Source: Actinomyces oris
Lineage (GTDB): Bacteria > Actinomycetota > Actinomycetes > Actinomycetales > Actinomycetaceae
DNA: 64,000 nucleotides
NCBI RefSeq assembly: GCF_006546825.1
Contig: NZ_VICC01000006.1
Span: forward strand, 248,001-312,000
Direction of reading: 5' to 3'
Shown one piece after another: positions 10,808-19,506 of the stretch (the first letter of the stretch is position 1; each line of letters begins with the position of its first letter). The notes beneath the pieces are model-generated. The model had not been told where the DNA came from, ran no database searches, and saw nothing but the letters and a program-made list of their open reading frames with translations. The translations under genes were made by a program, and so were the position numbers.

Positions 10808-10813
10808 TATGCT
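10808..10813 (+). promoter_or_regulatory. Candidate -10 box (TATGCT) for mihF
   Basis: TATGCT lies 42 bases upstream of the mihF ATG in the 152-bp gap after pyrF and fits TANNNT. A strong ribosome-binding site (GGGAGGAG, 10841-10848) follows. No convincing -35 was seen. Confidence 0.35.
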
Positions 10814-10855
10814 CGTGGTGCGGGTCACTGGTATTCGACCGGGAGGAGACACACC

Positions 10856-11167
10856 ATGACGCTTCCGACGCTGACACCCGAGCAACGGGCTCAGGCACTG
10901 GAGAAGGCTGCTGCGGCGCGATCGCATCGCGCCCGTATCAAGTCCGAGCTCAAGAGCGGAGAGCTCAAGCTCTCCGAGTTCTTCACCGCCTCAGAGACGG
11001 ATGATGTCTTGGGCAAGATGAAGGTCAGAGCACTGCTCATCTCCCTGCCACGCGTGGGGACCACAACAGCTGATGCCATCCTCGCTGACGTGCATATCGC
11101 CGAGTCCCGGCGAGTGCGTGGGCTGGGGGCCAACCAGCGGGCGGCACTCGTGGAGCGCTTCGGCTAG
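10856..11167 (+). CDS. mihF: Actinobacterial integration host factor (mIHF)
   Basis: 103 residues. It is a basic DNA-binding nucleoid protein unrelated in sequence to E. coli IHF. The N-terminus is a charged helix (LTPEQRAQALEKAAAARSHRARIKSELKSGELKL), and the C-terminal part is a helix-two-turn-helix-like domain with MKVRALLISLPRVGTTTA and ESRRVRGLGANQRAAL. The family bends DNA, supports phage L5 integration and is essential in mycobacteria. GGGAGGAG lies eight bases before the ATG. Its place between pyrF and gmk is the standard actinobacterial order. Confidence 0.95.
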   Translation: MTLPTLTPEQRAQALEKAAAARSHRARIKSELKSGELKLSEFFTASETDDVLGKMKVRALLISLPRVGTTTADAILADVHIAESRRVRGLGANQRAALVERFG

Positions 11168-11224
11168 GAAGGCCGCTTAGACGCTGGGTCGTGCCGACGG
11201 GTCCCGGTAGGCCATGATGTGGCC

Positions 11225-11818
11225 ATGACCGACGTTGCTGCCTCAGACCCGTCCGTTCCCGCTCTCGCCCGCCTGACCGTTCTGGCCGGCCCCACGGCGG
11301 TGGGTAAGGGCACTGTCGTCACCGAGCTGCGCAGACGTCATCCAGACCTGTTCGTCTCGGTCTCGGCCACCACCCGTCGGCCTCGTCCCGGTGAGGTCGA
11401 CGGCGTGCACTACCACTTCGTCAGCGATGAGGACTTCGACTCGCTCGTCACCAGTGGTCAGATGCTGGAGTGGGCACTGGTCCACGGAGCGCATCGTTAC
11501 GGCACCCCCCGGGGCCCGGTCCAGGACCGGCTCGATGCCGGATGCCCCGCACTGCTGGAGATCGACCTGGACGGTGCCCGGCAGGTGCGTCGGGCGATGC
11601 CTGAGGCTCGCCTCGTCTTCCTCGCGCCGCCGAGCTGGGAGGAGCTCGTCCGCAGGCTCGTCGGTCGCGGTACCGAGGATGCCCATGAGCAGGAGCGGCG
11701 CCTGGCCACGGCCCGCACCGAGCTGGACGCGGCCGGGGAGTTCGACCACGTCGTCATCAATGACACCGTGGCGAGCGCCACCGCGGAGCTGGAGAGACTC
11801 ATGGGATTGGGCAGTTAG
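11225..11818 (+). CDS. gmk: Guanylate kinase
   Basis: 197 residues if started at ATG 11225. A GTG at 11219 in frame is the alternative and would add two residues. It phosphorylates GMP to GDP with ATP. The P-loop is [15 protein letters not shown]-binding residues are in [21 protein letters not shown], and the lid contains [19 protein letters not shown] prefer 11225 because CATGAT at 11213-11218 could act as a -10 six bases before it, the leaderless layout seen at other genes here. The weak GGTAGG at 11206-11211 would instead suit 11219. Confidence 0.94.
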   Translation: MTDVAASDPSVPALARLTVLAGPTAVGKGTVVTELRRRHPDLFVSVSATTRRPRPGEVDGVHYHFVSDEDFDSLVTSGQMLEWALVHGAHRYGTPRGPVQDRLDAGCPALLEIDLDGARQVRRAMPEARLVFLAPPSWEELVRRLVGRGTEDAHEQERRLATARTELDAAGEFDHVVINDTVASATAELERLMGLGS

Positions 11819-11863
11819 AATAACGTGGCTCTGAACTATCGAGATTGAACCGGAGGCATGCAC

Positions 11864-12262
11864 ATGCTCGGAACCTCTCCCCAGCCCGAGGGCATCACCA
11901 ACCCGCCGATCGACGACCTTCTGGAGAAGGTCGACTCCAAGTACGGGCTCGTGGTGGAGGCCGCCAAGCGCGCCCGCCAGATCAACACCTACACCCAGCA
12001 GCTCGAGGACAACCAGTTTGAGTTCTTCGGTCCGCTGGTCGACTCCGAGGTCGGCGAGAAGTCCCTGGGCATCGCTCTGCGTGAGATCGCCGAGGACAAG
12101 CTCGAGGTCATCCCCGGGGACGTGGCCCGAGCCCGCCGCGCCGAGGCCGAGGAGGCCCGTCGAGCCGCGGAGGCTGACATGTTCAGCGACATCTCGCTGG
12201 ATTCCCCGGTGTCCCTCGAGGGCGGCGAGACTCCCACCAGCCTCGACGACATCCAGTTCTGA
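11864..12262 (+). CDS. rpoZ: RNA polymerase omega subunit
   Basis: 132 residues from ATG 11864. The ATG at 11858 is only one base from GGAGG (11852-11856), while 11864 is seven bases away, so the ribosome-binding site picks 11864. Omega assists assembly of the beta-prime subunit. The family pattern is clear: [30 protein letters not shown], then [16 protein letters not shown]. An acidic, low-complexity tail after residue 95 is typical of actinobacterial omega. It lies between gmk and coaBC, the usual order. Confidence 0.95.
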   Translation: MLGTSPQPEGITNPPIDDLLEKVDSKYGLVVEAAKRARQINTYTQQLEDNQFEFFGPLVDSEVGEKSLGIALREIAEDKLEVIPGDVARARRAEAEEARRAAEADMFSDISLDSPVSLEGGETPTSLDDIQF

Positions 12263-12274
12263 GCCCGGCTCGCC

Positions 12275-13639
12275 ATGGACGAGCCGCACACTGCTGTGAC
12301 TGAACGCGCCGTGACCGCCGTCGAGCGGTCACGGCGCGTCGTCGTCGGCGTCGCCGGGTCGATCGCCGCCTACAAGGCCCCTTTCGTCGTTCGACTGCTG
12401 CGTCAGGCCGGGCACGAGGTCAAGGTGGTGGCCACCGAGTCGGCGCTGAGGTTCATCGGTGCTCCGGCTCTGGCGGCGGTCAGTGGCCGGGCCGTATCCA
12501 CCGGGGTCTTCGATGACCCGGCCGCCGTCGAGCACGTGGCCGTGGCCGAGTGGGCCGAGCTCGTCGTGGTCGCTCCGGCCTCGGCGGACCTACTGGCGCG
12601 GGTACGAGTAGGACGGGCCGACGACATGCTTACCGCGACGATACTGACCTGCCAGGCCCCCGTCGTCCTGGCGCCGGCCATGCACACCCAGATGTGGGTC
12701 AACCCCGCCACCCGGGAGAATGTGGCAGTGCTGCGTGAGCGTGGTCTGACGGTCATCGAGCCGGACAGCGGGCGCCTGACCGGCAAGGACTCCGGAGTGG
12801 GCCGGATGCCCGAACCCGAGCAGATCGTGTCGCAGGCCCTGGCCGCCTTGACACATGCCGCCGCCGGGTTCGCGGGAGCGCAGGAGGCCTCGGGGGAGGG
12901 CGACAAGAGTCTGCAAGGACGGCACGTCGTCATCTCGGCCGGCGGTACACGCGAGCCCATCGATCCGGTGAGGTACCTCGGCAACCGCTCCTCAGGACGC
13001 CAGGGCTGCGCACTGGCGGCGGCCGCTGCCGAGCAGGGAGCCCGCGTCACCCTGGTGCAGGCGCACGTGGCCTCCGACCTGCTCAAAGCCCTGCCTGCGC
13101 AGGTGAGCGTTGTCGCGGCCGGTACCGCCGCGGACATGCTCCGTATCGTGCGCGATGCCGCCCGCGACGCCGACGCCGTCATCATGGCTGCCGCCGTCGC
13201 CGACTACCGGCCCGTCACCGTGGCCACCACCAAGCTCAAGAAGCAGGCACCCTCCGGAGTGGAGAACTCCGGAGAAGCGGCCAGGTTCACCAGGTCCACG
13301 ATGTCCGCCATGTCCATTGAGCTCACCACCAACCCGGACATCCTGGCCGGGTTGGTGAGCGACCCGCCTCGGCCCGGACAGATCGTGGTCGGATTCGCCG
13401 CCGAGACCGGGGACGAGAACGGTGACGTGCTCTTCCACGGCAGGGCCAAGGCCCGCCGAAAAGGGGCGCACCTTCTGGCGGTCAACGCGGTGGGGGAGGA
13501 GCTCGGCTTCGGAGACGTCCCCAACGCCGTCGTCGTCCTGGATGCCCACGGCACTGAAGTCGCGCGTGGACAGGGCAGCAAGATGGACGTCGCCCGCCTT
13601 CTCATCTCTTTGACTGCTGACCTGGTGAATGGGGCCTGA
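12275..13639 (+). CDS. coaBC: Phosphopantothenoylcysteine decarboxylase / phosphopantothenate-cysteine ligase
   Basis: 454 residues, bifunctional, two steps of coenzyme A synthesis. The N-terminal flavoprotein decarboxylase (about 1-200) has VVVGVAGSIAAYKAP, the catalytic histidine in EHVAVAEWAE, the PASADLLAR variant of the PASANT motif and PAMHTQMW. The C-terminal CTP-dependent ligase (about 215-454) has VISAGGTREPIDPVRYLGNRS, DAVIMAAAVADYRP, and KLKK. PASAD in place of PASANT is, as far as I know, normal in actinobacteria. The gene starts 12 bases after rpoZ. CoA is needed for the pantetheine arm of the FAS encoded downstream. Confidence 0.95.
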   Translation: MDEPHTAVTERAVTAVERSRRVVVGVAGSIAAYKAPFVVRLLRQAGHEVKVVATESALRFIGAPALAAVSGRAVSTGVFDDPAAVEHVAVAEWAELVVVAPASADLLARVRVGRADDMLTATILTCQAPVVLAPAMHTQMWVNPATRENVAVLRERGLTVIEPDSGRLTGKDSGVGRMPEPEQIVSQALAALTHAAAGFAGAQEASGEGDKSLQGRHVVISAGGTREPIDPVRYLGNRSSGRQGCALAAAAAEQGARVTLVQAHVASDLLKALPAQVSVVAAGTAADMLRIVRDAARDADAVIMAAAVADYRPVTVATTKLKKQAPSGVENSGEAARFTRSTMSAMSIELTTNPDILAGLVSDPPRPGQIVVGFAAETGDENGDVLFHGRAKARRKGAHLLAVNAVGEELGFGDVPNAVVVLDAHGTEVARGQGSKMDVARLLISLTADLVNGA

Positions 13640-13696
13640 GGGCCGGCTTCCGCATTTTCGTGGGTAACGCCACGACGGATCAGTTCCGGCGGTGAC

Positions 13697-13702
13697 TACG
13701 AT
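13697..13702 (+). promoter_or_regulatory. Leaderless-type -10 box (TACGAT) of metK
   Basis: TACGAT ends six bases before the GTG start of metK, so transcription would begin at or next to the start codon. No Shine-Dalgarno sequence is present upstream, which supports a leaderless message. There is no room for a SAM riboswitch. Confidence 0.6.
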
Positions 13703-13708
13703 GGGTGC

Positions 13709-14914
13709 GTGAGTTCCTCCTTACGTCTGTTCACGTCCGAGTCGGTCACTGAAGGTCACCCGGACAAGATCTGCGACCGTGTCTCTGATGCGATTCTCGA
13801 CGCCATTCTCGAGCAGGACCCCACCGCACGCGTCGCGGTGGAGACCATGGTGACGACCGGCCTGGTGCACGTGGCCGGAGAAGTCACGACGGAGAGGGCC
13901 TACGTTGAGATCCCTGAGATCGTTCGCCAGGAGATCTCCGCCATCGGCTACACCTCCTCAGATGTCTGCTTCGACGCTCGCTCCTGTGGTGTGTCGGTAT
14001 CGATCGGGCAGCAGTCCGCGGACATCGCGGCGGGGGTCGACAAGTCCCTTCAGGCCCGTCGGGACGACACGGACATCGATCCTCTCGACCTGCAGGGTGC
14101 CGGAGACCAGGGGCTCATGTTCGGCTACGCCTGCGACGACACCGCGGCTCTCATGCCCCTGCCCATCCATCTGGCTCATCGTCTGGCGGAGCGTCTGGCC
14201 TTCGTGCGCAAGCAGGGCATCCTTCCAGGACTGCGCCCCGACGGCAAGACGCAGGTGACGATCGGCTACGACGGCCAGCGCCCAGTCAGCCTGGACAACC
14301 TGGTCATCTCCACCCAGCACGACGCGGACCGCACTCGTGCCTGGCTGACCGACGCTCTGCGTACGGAGGTCATCGAGCCGGTGCTGGCCGCCCAGGCAGA
14401 GGCCGGTACCGAGCTCGACACCGCCGACACCGACGTCCTCATCAACCCCTCGGGACAGTTCATCATCGGTGGTCCGGCAGGTGACGCCGGCCTGACGGGA
14501 CGCAAGATCATCGTGGACACCTACGGCGGAATGGCCCGTCATGGCGGGGGCGCATTCTCCGGCAAGGATCCCTCGAAGGTGGACCGCTCCGCCAGCTATG
14601 CCATGCGCTGGGTCGCCAAGAACGTCGTCGCAGCCGGACTGGCCAGAAGGTGTGAGATTCAGGTGGCCTACGCCATCGGCTCTGCTCACCCCGTGGGCGT
14701 CTACGTGGAGACATTCGGGACGGCAGCCGTTCCTGAGGAGCGCATCATGAAGGCCGTCAACGAGGTCTTCGACCTTCGTCCGGCCGCGATCGTGCGCGAT
14801 CTCGACCTGCTGCGTCCCATCTACCGCGCCACCAGCTCCTACGGCCACTTCGGGCGTCCCGGCTTCAGCTGGGAGGCCACCGACCGCGTCGAGGCCCTGC
14901 GCCAGGCCGTCTGA
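13709..14914 (+). CDS. metK: S-adenosylmethionine synthetase
   Basis: 401 residues. It makes SAM from methionine and ATP. The ATP-binding start [21 protein letters not shown] is at the N-terminus, and the P-loop-like [20 protein letters not shown] and [12 protein letters not shown] are intact. The start is GTG 13709 with no Shine-Dalgarno but a TACGAT box six bases upstream, pointing to leaderless translation. It lies between coaBC and priA, the conserved actinobacterial order. Nothing about it looks unusual. Confidence 0.97.
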   Translation: MSSSLRLFTSESVTEGHPDKICDRVSDAILDAILEQDPTARVAVETMVTTGLVHVAGEVTTERAYVEIPEIVRQEISAIGYTSSDVCFDARSCGVSVSIGQQSADIAAGVDKSLQARRDDTDIDPLDLQGAGDQGLMFGYACDDTAALMPLPIHLAHRLAERLAFVRKQGILPGLRPDGKTQVTIGYDGQRPVSLDNLVISTQHDADRTRAWLTDALRTEVIEPVLAAQAEAGTELDTADTDVLINPSGQFIIGGPAGDAGLTGRKIIVDTYGGMARHGGGAFSGKDPSKVDRSASYAMRWVAKNVVAAGLARRCEIQVAYAIGSAHPVGVYVETFGTAAVPEERIMKAVNEVFDLRPAAIVRDLDLLRPIYRATSSYGHFGRPGFSWEATDRVEALRQAV

Positions 14915-14953
14915 GTCCCGCGTACTCGGGGCGGAAGACTTCCGAGGGGTTGT

Positions 14954-17101
14954 ATGGCAACCGGCTACGACGACGCCGCTTCTGCCTCCGGTGAGTCGGA
15001 TGGCCCCGCACGTGGTTACGGCGTCAGCAGGCAGGGTGAGCTGCTGGAGCTGCCAGAGCCCGGTCAGCGCACAGTGACGGTGGCCGGGGTCCGTGACCCC
15101 GTGGCCAGGGTTCTCCTGGACTCCCCGGTGCCGCACCTCGACCGCACCTTCGACTACTTGGTTCCTGCGGTGATGGCGCAGCAGGCCCTGCCTGGCACCC
15201 GGGTCATGGTTCGCTTCGGTGAGCAGGAGATGCGCGGATGGATCTGGGAGCGAGGGTCCACGACCACCCATATCGGCCGGCTCTCGGCTCTGCGGCGAGT
15301 GGTCTCCGACCTCCCGGTCCTGCCGGAGGGCTCGCGTCGCCTCATCGAGGCCGTTGCCTCCCGCAGCTGCGGGACACGCTCCGACGTCATTCGTCTTGCG
15401 GTTCCGGCAAGGCACGCCACCACGGAGAAGGCTGAGAGGGACAAGGCTCCCCTCGCACTTCCCACCTGGGATCCGCCGTCCTCAAGTGAGCTCAGCTGGC
15501 GGCCTTACGACGGTGGTGAGGAGTTCCTGAGACGGCTGGCTCACGGTGAGGCTCCACGCGCGGTCTGGTCCGCCCTGCCGGCCCAGCTGCCGCCGCCCGA
15601 AGCACGTTCGTCGGACGACGACGGCAGGCGCGTCCCGGTGGTGTCGCCGTGGCAGCTGTGCCTGGCCCGAGCCGTCCAGGCCACCTTGGCGAGCTCTCGC
15701 GGCGCCGTCGTCGTGGTGGCAACGACCCATCAGGCTGAGACCCTGGCAGCCCGGATCAGGCGCGACCTGGAGGGGGAACCGGTGGTGGTGCTCTCAGCCG
15801 AGCACGGTCCTGCGCGCCGTTATCGGGCATTCCTGGCTCTCCTGCTGGGGCGAGCCCGGGTGGTCGTCGGCACCAGGGCGGCGGCCTTCGCCCCGGTGCA
15901 CCGGCTTGGGCTGGCGGTCGTCTGGGACGACGGGGACAACCGGTTGGAAGAGCCTCACGCCCCCTACAGTCATACGCGCACAGTCCTGGCCCTGCGCTCG
16001 ACGTTGGATGGAGCCGGCCTGCTCATCGGTGGATTCAGCCGTTCCGTGGAAGCGCAGTCGCTCGTCGAGCAGGGATGGTGCCAGAGTCTGGCGGCGCCAC
16101 GGCATATTGTGCGCGGTGTTGTCCCTCGTGTGGAGGTTCCTGGCCCGGCAGAGCTGGACCGGGAGGGTGCGTCCGGGGCGGCCCGGCTCCCGTCGCTCGC
16201 CCATCAAGCACTGCGGCGGGCCCTGCAGGACGGACCGGTTCTCATCCAGGTGCCGCGCGCCGGCTACGCGCCGTTGGTGGCCTGCGCCCGGTGCCGCGAA
16301 GCCGCTCAGTGCGCTGTCTGTGGCGGCCCGCTGGCGATGGACCAACGGGGGCGCACCTCCTGCCGTTGGTGCGCTCGTACGGTGGGGCGGTGGAACTGCC
16401 CTGAGTGCGGCGGCCATGGACTGAGGATGGCGACGGTCGGTTCCACGCGTACGGGTGAGGAGCTGGGGCGGGCCTTTCCCGGCGTCCCCGTGGTGGTCTC
16501 AGGAGCCAGGGAGGCCCACGGCGTCATCGACGAGGTAGACGACGCGCCACGTCTCGTGGTGGCCACGCCCGGGGCGGAGCCGGTGGCCGAGGGCGGATAC
16601 CGGGCTGTCCTACTTCTCGACGGCGCCGCACTGTCCTCCCGTCCCGATCTTGGTGCTGCCAGCGAGGCATTGCGCCAGTGGTCCAATGCCGTGGTGCTGG
16701 CGGCGCCGTCGGCCCGCGTTGTCCTTCTGGGAGGCCCGGAGCCGGTGGCGGCACAGGCCCTCGTGCGATGGGACCAGGTGGGATTCGCCCGCAGAGACCT
16801 TCTGGAGCGGGCCGACCTGCACCTACCGCCCGCATGGCGAGTGGCCCGCTTGGACGGGCCGGTACGCGGCGTGGAATCCCTCCTGGCTCAGGCCGAAGCC
16901 GATGGCTTTGAGGTGCTCGGCCCGGTGGCGCCACCGCCCGTTCACGGTCAGGTGCTCCCCGACGCGGCCAGAGCCCTGGTACGCGCTCCGCTGTCACGTG
17001 GCAAGGCGCTTGCCACCATGTTCAGGGTACGACTGCGCGACCGATCAGCCCGCCGCGAGGAGCCGGTTCGTGTTGAGCTCGACCCCACCCGTTTGTGGTG
17101 A
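14954..17101 (+). CDS. priA: Primosomal protein N' (PriA), helicase motifs degenerate
   Basis: 715 residues. It is the PriA replication-restart family by its N-terminal DNA-binding domain (LDSPVPHLDRTFDYLVP, PGTRVMVRFG) and a zinc-binding cysteine cluster at about residues 444-490 (CARC, CAVC, CRWC, CPEC). The ATPase core has lost its signatures: no Walker A GxGKT is present where expected, and the DEEH box is replaced by WDDGD at 324-328. Degenerate PriA without ATPase motifs is known in actinobacteria such as mycobacteria, so the protein may load the primosome without unwinding. It follows metK. GAGGGG at 14944-14949 is the ribosome-binding site. Confidence 0.9.
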   Translation: MATGYDDAASASGESDGPARGYGVSRQGELLELPEPGQRTVTVAGVRDPVARVLLDSPVPHLDRTFDYLVPAVMAQQALPGTRVMVRFGEQEMRGWIWERGSTTTHIGRLSALRRVVSDLPVLPEGSRRLIEAVASRSCGTRSDVIRLAVPARHATTEKAERDKAPLALPTWDPPSSSELSWRPYDGGEEFLRRLAHGEAPRAVWSALPAQLPPPEARSSDDDGRRVPVVSPWQLCLARAVQATLASSRGAVVVVATTHQAETLAARIRRDLEGEPVVVLSAEHGPARRYRAFLALLLGRARVVVGTRAAAFAPVHRLGLAVVWDDGDNRLEEPHAPYSHTRTVLALRSTLDGAGLLIGGFSRSVEAQSLVEQGWCQSLAAPRHIVRGVVPRVEVPGPAELDREGASGAARLPSLAHQALRRALQDGPVLIQVPRAGYAPLVACARCREAAQCAVCGGPLAMDQRGRTSCRWCARTVGRWNCPECGGHGLRMATVGSTRTGEELGRAFPGVPVVVSGAREAHGVIDEVDDAPRLVVATPGAEPVAEGGYRAVLLLDGAALSSRPDLGAASEALRQWSNAVVLAAPSARVVLLGGPEPVAAQALVRWDQVGFARRDLLERADLHLPPAWRVARLDGPVRGVESLLAQAEADGFEVLGPVAPPPVHGQVLPDAARALVRAPLSRGKALATMFRVRLRDRSARREEPVRVELDPTRLW

Positions 17102-17151
17102 GGCAACCGTGAAGATGCGAGGGGGAGAGGCAGACCCGCTCGGACGGCTCA

Positions 17152-17907
17152 CTAGTCAGCAGTGCTACCCGTCACCGCTGTGACCGGCGACGTGGCGGGA
17201 GAGCCATGAGGCGACGCAGCGCTCAGCGTGTCACCAGGCGCCTGGAAGGGTGGCATGCCATGGGCCAGGGAGATGAGATCCGTCAGTAGCCCCGCGGCGG
17301 TGGACTTGACGTTCCACCCCTCACTGAGCGCGGTGACCGCAGCACCATCCACGATAGCGATGACCATCTCCGGTTCGAGCGGGCTGTCGAGCTGACGCAG
17401 CACCCGGCGCAGTGCGGCATTGAGACGTTGCCGCCCCTGACGGTAGGCGTGCTTCACCGGAGATGCCTGGCTGGCTGAGATGAGCTGAAGATAGTGCCCG
17501 AAGTAGCCGCCATGGGCGGGAAGAGTCGCTTGGAGGATGAACCGCACCCGTTGGGGGACGTCCGGAACGCCCTTGAAGGCCTCCACCCGGTCGGCGACGT
17601 GCTCCGCCCGAGACGCCCACAGTCCGATGTTGACCAGACCCGCCTGATGGAGGAGATCCTCCAAGCCGTCGAAGTAGTAGGTTGTCGCAGACAAGGAGCA
17701 CCCGGCTCGCTTGGCGACACTGCGGTGGCTGATCGCGGACGGTCCTGACTCACGGATGATGGCCGCCGCGGCTTCGATGATGGTCTGACGACGGTCCTCA
17801 CCTCGCGGGGTCACTCGCGATTCTGTGCGAGAGCCTGCGGGTACGGACACATCACTACTCGCTGCCTCTCCAGCGTCATGTCCATCAGTACGAGCCATAC
17901 CCATCAT
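17152..17907 (-). CDS. TetR/AcrR-family transcriptional regulator
   Basis: About 251 residues from ATG 17907; ATGs at 17904 and 17898 and a TTG at 17940 are alternatives, with no strong ribosome-binding site to decide. An N-terminal tail of about 45 polar residues precedes the TetR helix-turn-helix (RRQTIIEAAAAIIRESG, SAISHRSVAKRAGCSLSATTYYF). The rest is the helical ligand-binding domain. The ligand is unknown. It lies downstream of the MHS transporter on the same strand and next to the arginine catabolic genes, so it may respond to a guanidino or amino-acid ligand. A 10-bp palindrome just upstream (17918-17927) is a candidate operator. Confidence 0.85.
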   Translation of the reverse strand: MMGMARTDGHDAGEAASSDVSVPAGSRTESRVTPRGEDRRQTIIEAAAAIIRESGPSAISHRSVAKRAGCSLSATTYYFDGLEDLLHQAGLVNIGLWASRAEHVADRVEAFKGVPDVPQRVRFILQATLPAHGGYFGHYLQLISASQASPVKHAYRQGRQRLNAALRRVLRQLDSPLEPEMVIAIVDGAAVTALSEGWNVKSTAAGLLTDLISLAHGMPPFQAPGDTLSAASPHGSPATSPVTAVTGSTAD

Positions 17908-17917
17908 CTTACGACGA

Positions 17918-17927
17918 CAACGCGTTG
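17918..17927. promoter_or_regulatory. Palindrome CAACGCGTTG upstream of the TetR gene
   Basis: Perfect 10-bp palindrome 11 bases before the probable ATG of the TetR regulator. A TetR dimer binding here would repress its own gene. It lies inside the ORF if the upstream TTG is used, which is a further reason to prefer the ATG start. No second copy was found at the other promoters of the island. Confidence 0.4.
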
Positions 17928-18010
17928 AAGTCCGTAACAAGACGGTGATAATGACCTCGTGAGCAAGCAGTGTCTATTCAACTCGTCGTCAACTGCTCTC
18001 AGTGAGTGGG

Positions 18011-19375
18011 TCAGACTTCGGGGTGAGCCTGCTCCTCAGTCAGCTCCGACCCATGAATCGCACGAGAACGGAAGATTGCCACCATGGCGATCAGCGCGAT
18101 CACCGTGAGATAGACCGCAGGTGCCAGGGGGGAACCGGTGACCTTGATGAGCCATGTGACAATGAACGGTGTTGTCCCGCCAAGAAGCGCATTGGCTCCA
18201 TTGAAGGATAGGGCAAATCCCGAGTAGCGCACGTTGGTCGGGAAGGACTCAGCCAGGAAGGTGGCCAGAGTTCCATCATTGGCCGTCAACGCTATAGCGA
18301 AGACAATCTGACACAGGATGACCACGGCGAGCATGCCCGCAGCCTTCGTCATCACAACGAACAACGGAATCGTGAGCACAATGAACGCGACGCAGGCGGC
18401 GATGAGCATCCGACGACGCCCAAAGGAGTCCGACAGGTGCCCCATGAGGAAGATCGCCGCAATGTACACGACCAGCATCACTGAGGTAGCCAGAGTGGAA
18501 GTGTCCTGGGAGAATCCGAGCTCTTCGTGAACATACGTCGGCATGTAGGTGAGAAGCATGTAGAAGGCGACGGCGTTGAGGCAGGAGACTCCAAAGGTAA
18601 TGAGGGTCTCATGCAGGTGGTCTCGCAGCAGCAGCCGCAGCGGTTCGGACCAGCTGGCGGCCTTCTGCTCCTGCGGCATCTCCGCGCGCATCTCCTGGTA
18701 TGCGGGGGAGTCCTCCAAGTGGACCCGGATGTAGCGGCCGATGAGCCCCAGCGGCCCTGCCAAAAGGAAGGGAACTCGCCACCCCCAGGTGTTCATGGCA
18801 TCGTCGCTGAGGACCGAGAACATACCGGTCACCATGAGAGAGCCGGCAAGGAGGCCACAGGCAGTAGAAGCCGGAACCAGCGACGTGTAGATACCGCGCC
18901 GAGCCGGAGGTGCGTACTCGGCAAGGAAGGTTCCGGCACCCGCGTACTCGCCGGAGGCGGAGAATCCCTGAATCATTCGCAGGACAAGGAGGCTCATGGC
19001 GCTTGCCATGCCGATAGTCGCGTACGTGGGAAGGAGACCGATGAAGAATGTCGATCCGGACATGATAAGAATCGACCAGGACAGTGCCCAACGGCGTCCC
19101 CAACGGTCTCCCCACGCCCCCCATACAACGGCGCCGATCGGGCGCAGAATGAAGGACATCGCGAATACTGCATATGTCGAGAGCAGCTGGACTGATTTAT
19201 CTGCCTCTGGGAAGAAGGCGTGACCAATGACGGTGACCAGGTATCCGTACGAGGCGTAGTCGAACCACTCAATGAAGTTTCCGATGAAGCTCGCCTTCGC
19301 TGCACGCCTCAGTGCGAGACTTCGTTCTGAGTCCAGATGATGGTCTTTCGTGCTTCCTGAGTGGGAGGTGTTCAT
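18011..19375 (-). CDS. MFS transporter, metabolite:H+ symporter (ProP/ShiA-like) family
   Basis: 454 residues with 12 predicted membrane segments. Typical MHS-family features are the N-terminal AAKASFIGNFIEWFDYASYGYL, the loop FILRPIGAVVWGAWGDRWGRRWAL, RMIQGFSASGEYAGAGTFLAEYAP and the mid-protein WGWRVPFLLAGPLGLIGRYIR. Members take up osmolytes, dicarboxylates, shikimate or related small polar metabolites with protons. The substrate cannot be read from the sequence. A terminator-like hairpin (19452-19500) separates it from the EamA gene upstream. A GATGAC-N6-GTCATC repeat precedes its start, so it seems to be its own transcription unit, perhaps with the TetR gene. Confidence 0.9.
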   Translation of the reverse strand: MNTSHSGSTKDHHLDSERSLALRRAAKASFIGNFIEWFDYASYGYLVTVIGHAFFPEADKSVQLLSTYAVFAMSFILRPIGAVVWGAWGDRWGRRWALSWSILIMSGSTFFIGLLPTYATIGMASAMSLLVLRMIQGFSASGEYAGAGTFLAEYAPPARRGIYTSLVPASTACGLLAGSLMVTGMFSVLSDDAMNTWGWRVPFLLAGPLGLIGRYIRVHLEDSPAYQEMRAEMPQEQKAASWSEPLRLLLRDHLHETLITFGVSCLNAVAFYMLLTYMPTYVHEELGFSQDTSTLATSVMLVVYIAAIFLMGHLSDSFGRRRMLIAACVAFIVLTIPLFVVMTKAAGMLAVVILCQIVFAIALTANDGTLATFLAESFPTNVRYSGFALSFNGANALLGGTTPFIVTWLIKVTGSPLAPAVYLTVIALIAMVAIFRSRAIHGSELTEEQAHPEV

Positions 19376-19406
19376 AGCCTATGGCTCCAGCTCGGTGGAT
19401 GTCGAC

Positions 19407-19424
19407 GATGACGTAATGGTCATC
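19407..19424. promoter_or_regulatory. Inverted repeat GATGAC-N6-GTCATC upstream of the MHS transporter
   Basis: Perfect 6-bp half-sites with a 6-bp spacer, 32 bases before the transporter ATG, in the position of an operator. It does not match the palindrome before the TetR gene nor those before arcA, so the binding regulator is unknown. Confidence 0.4.
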
Positions 19425-19451
19425 CCAAGGTGAGACGTTGATGACTCTACA

Positions 19452-19500
19452 TGTGATCCTGTCTGCCCGCTGGGAGTTGGCGCAGGCAGACAGGATCACA
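19452..19500 (-). terminator. Strong hairpin after the EamA transporter gene
   Basis: A perfect 16-bp inverted repeat (TGTGATCCTGTCTGCC at 19452-19467 with its complement at 19485-19500) and a 17-base loop, beginning six bases after the stop of the EamA gene. There is no U-tract on the minus strand, which is common for actinobacterial terminators. It should end the transcript running leftward through the EamA gene. Confidence 0.75.
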
Positions 19501-19506
19501 GGAGGA

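Noticed and set aside
13640-13708. SAM riboswitch before metK
   Set aside because: Only 69 bases separate coaBC and metK, and a leaderless-type -10 box sits six bases before the start, leaving no leader RNA.
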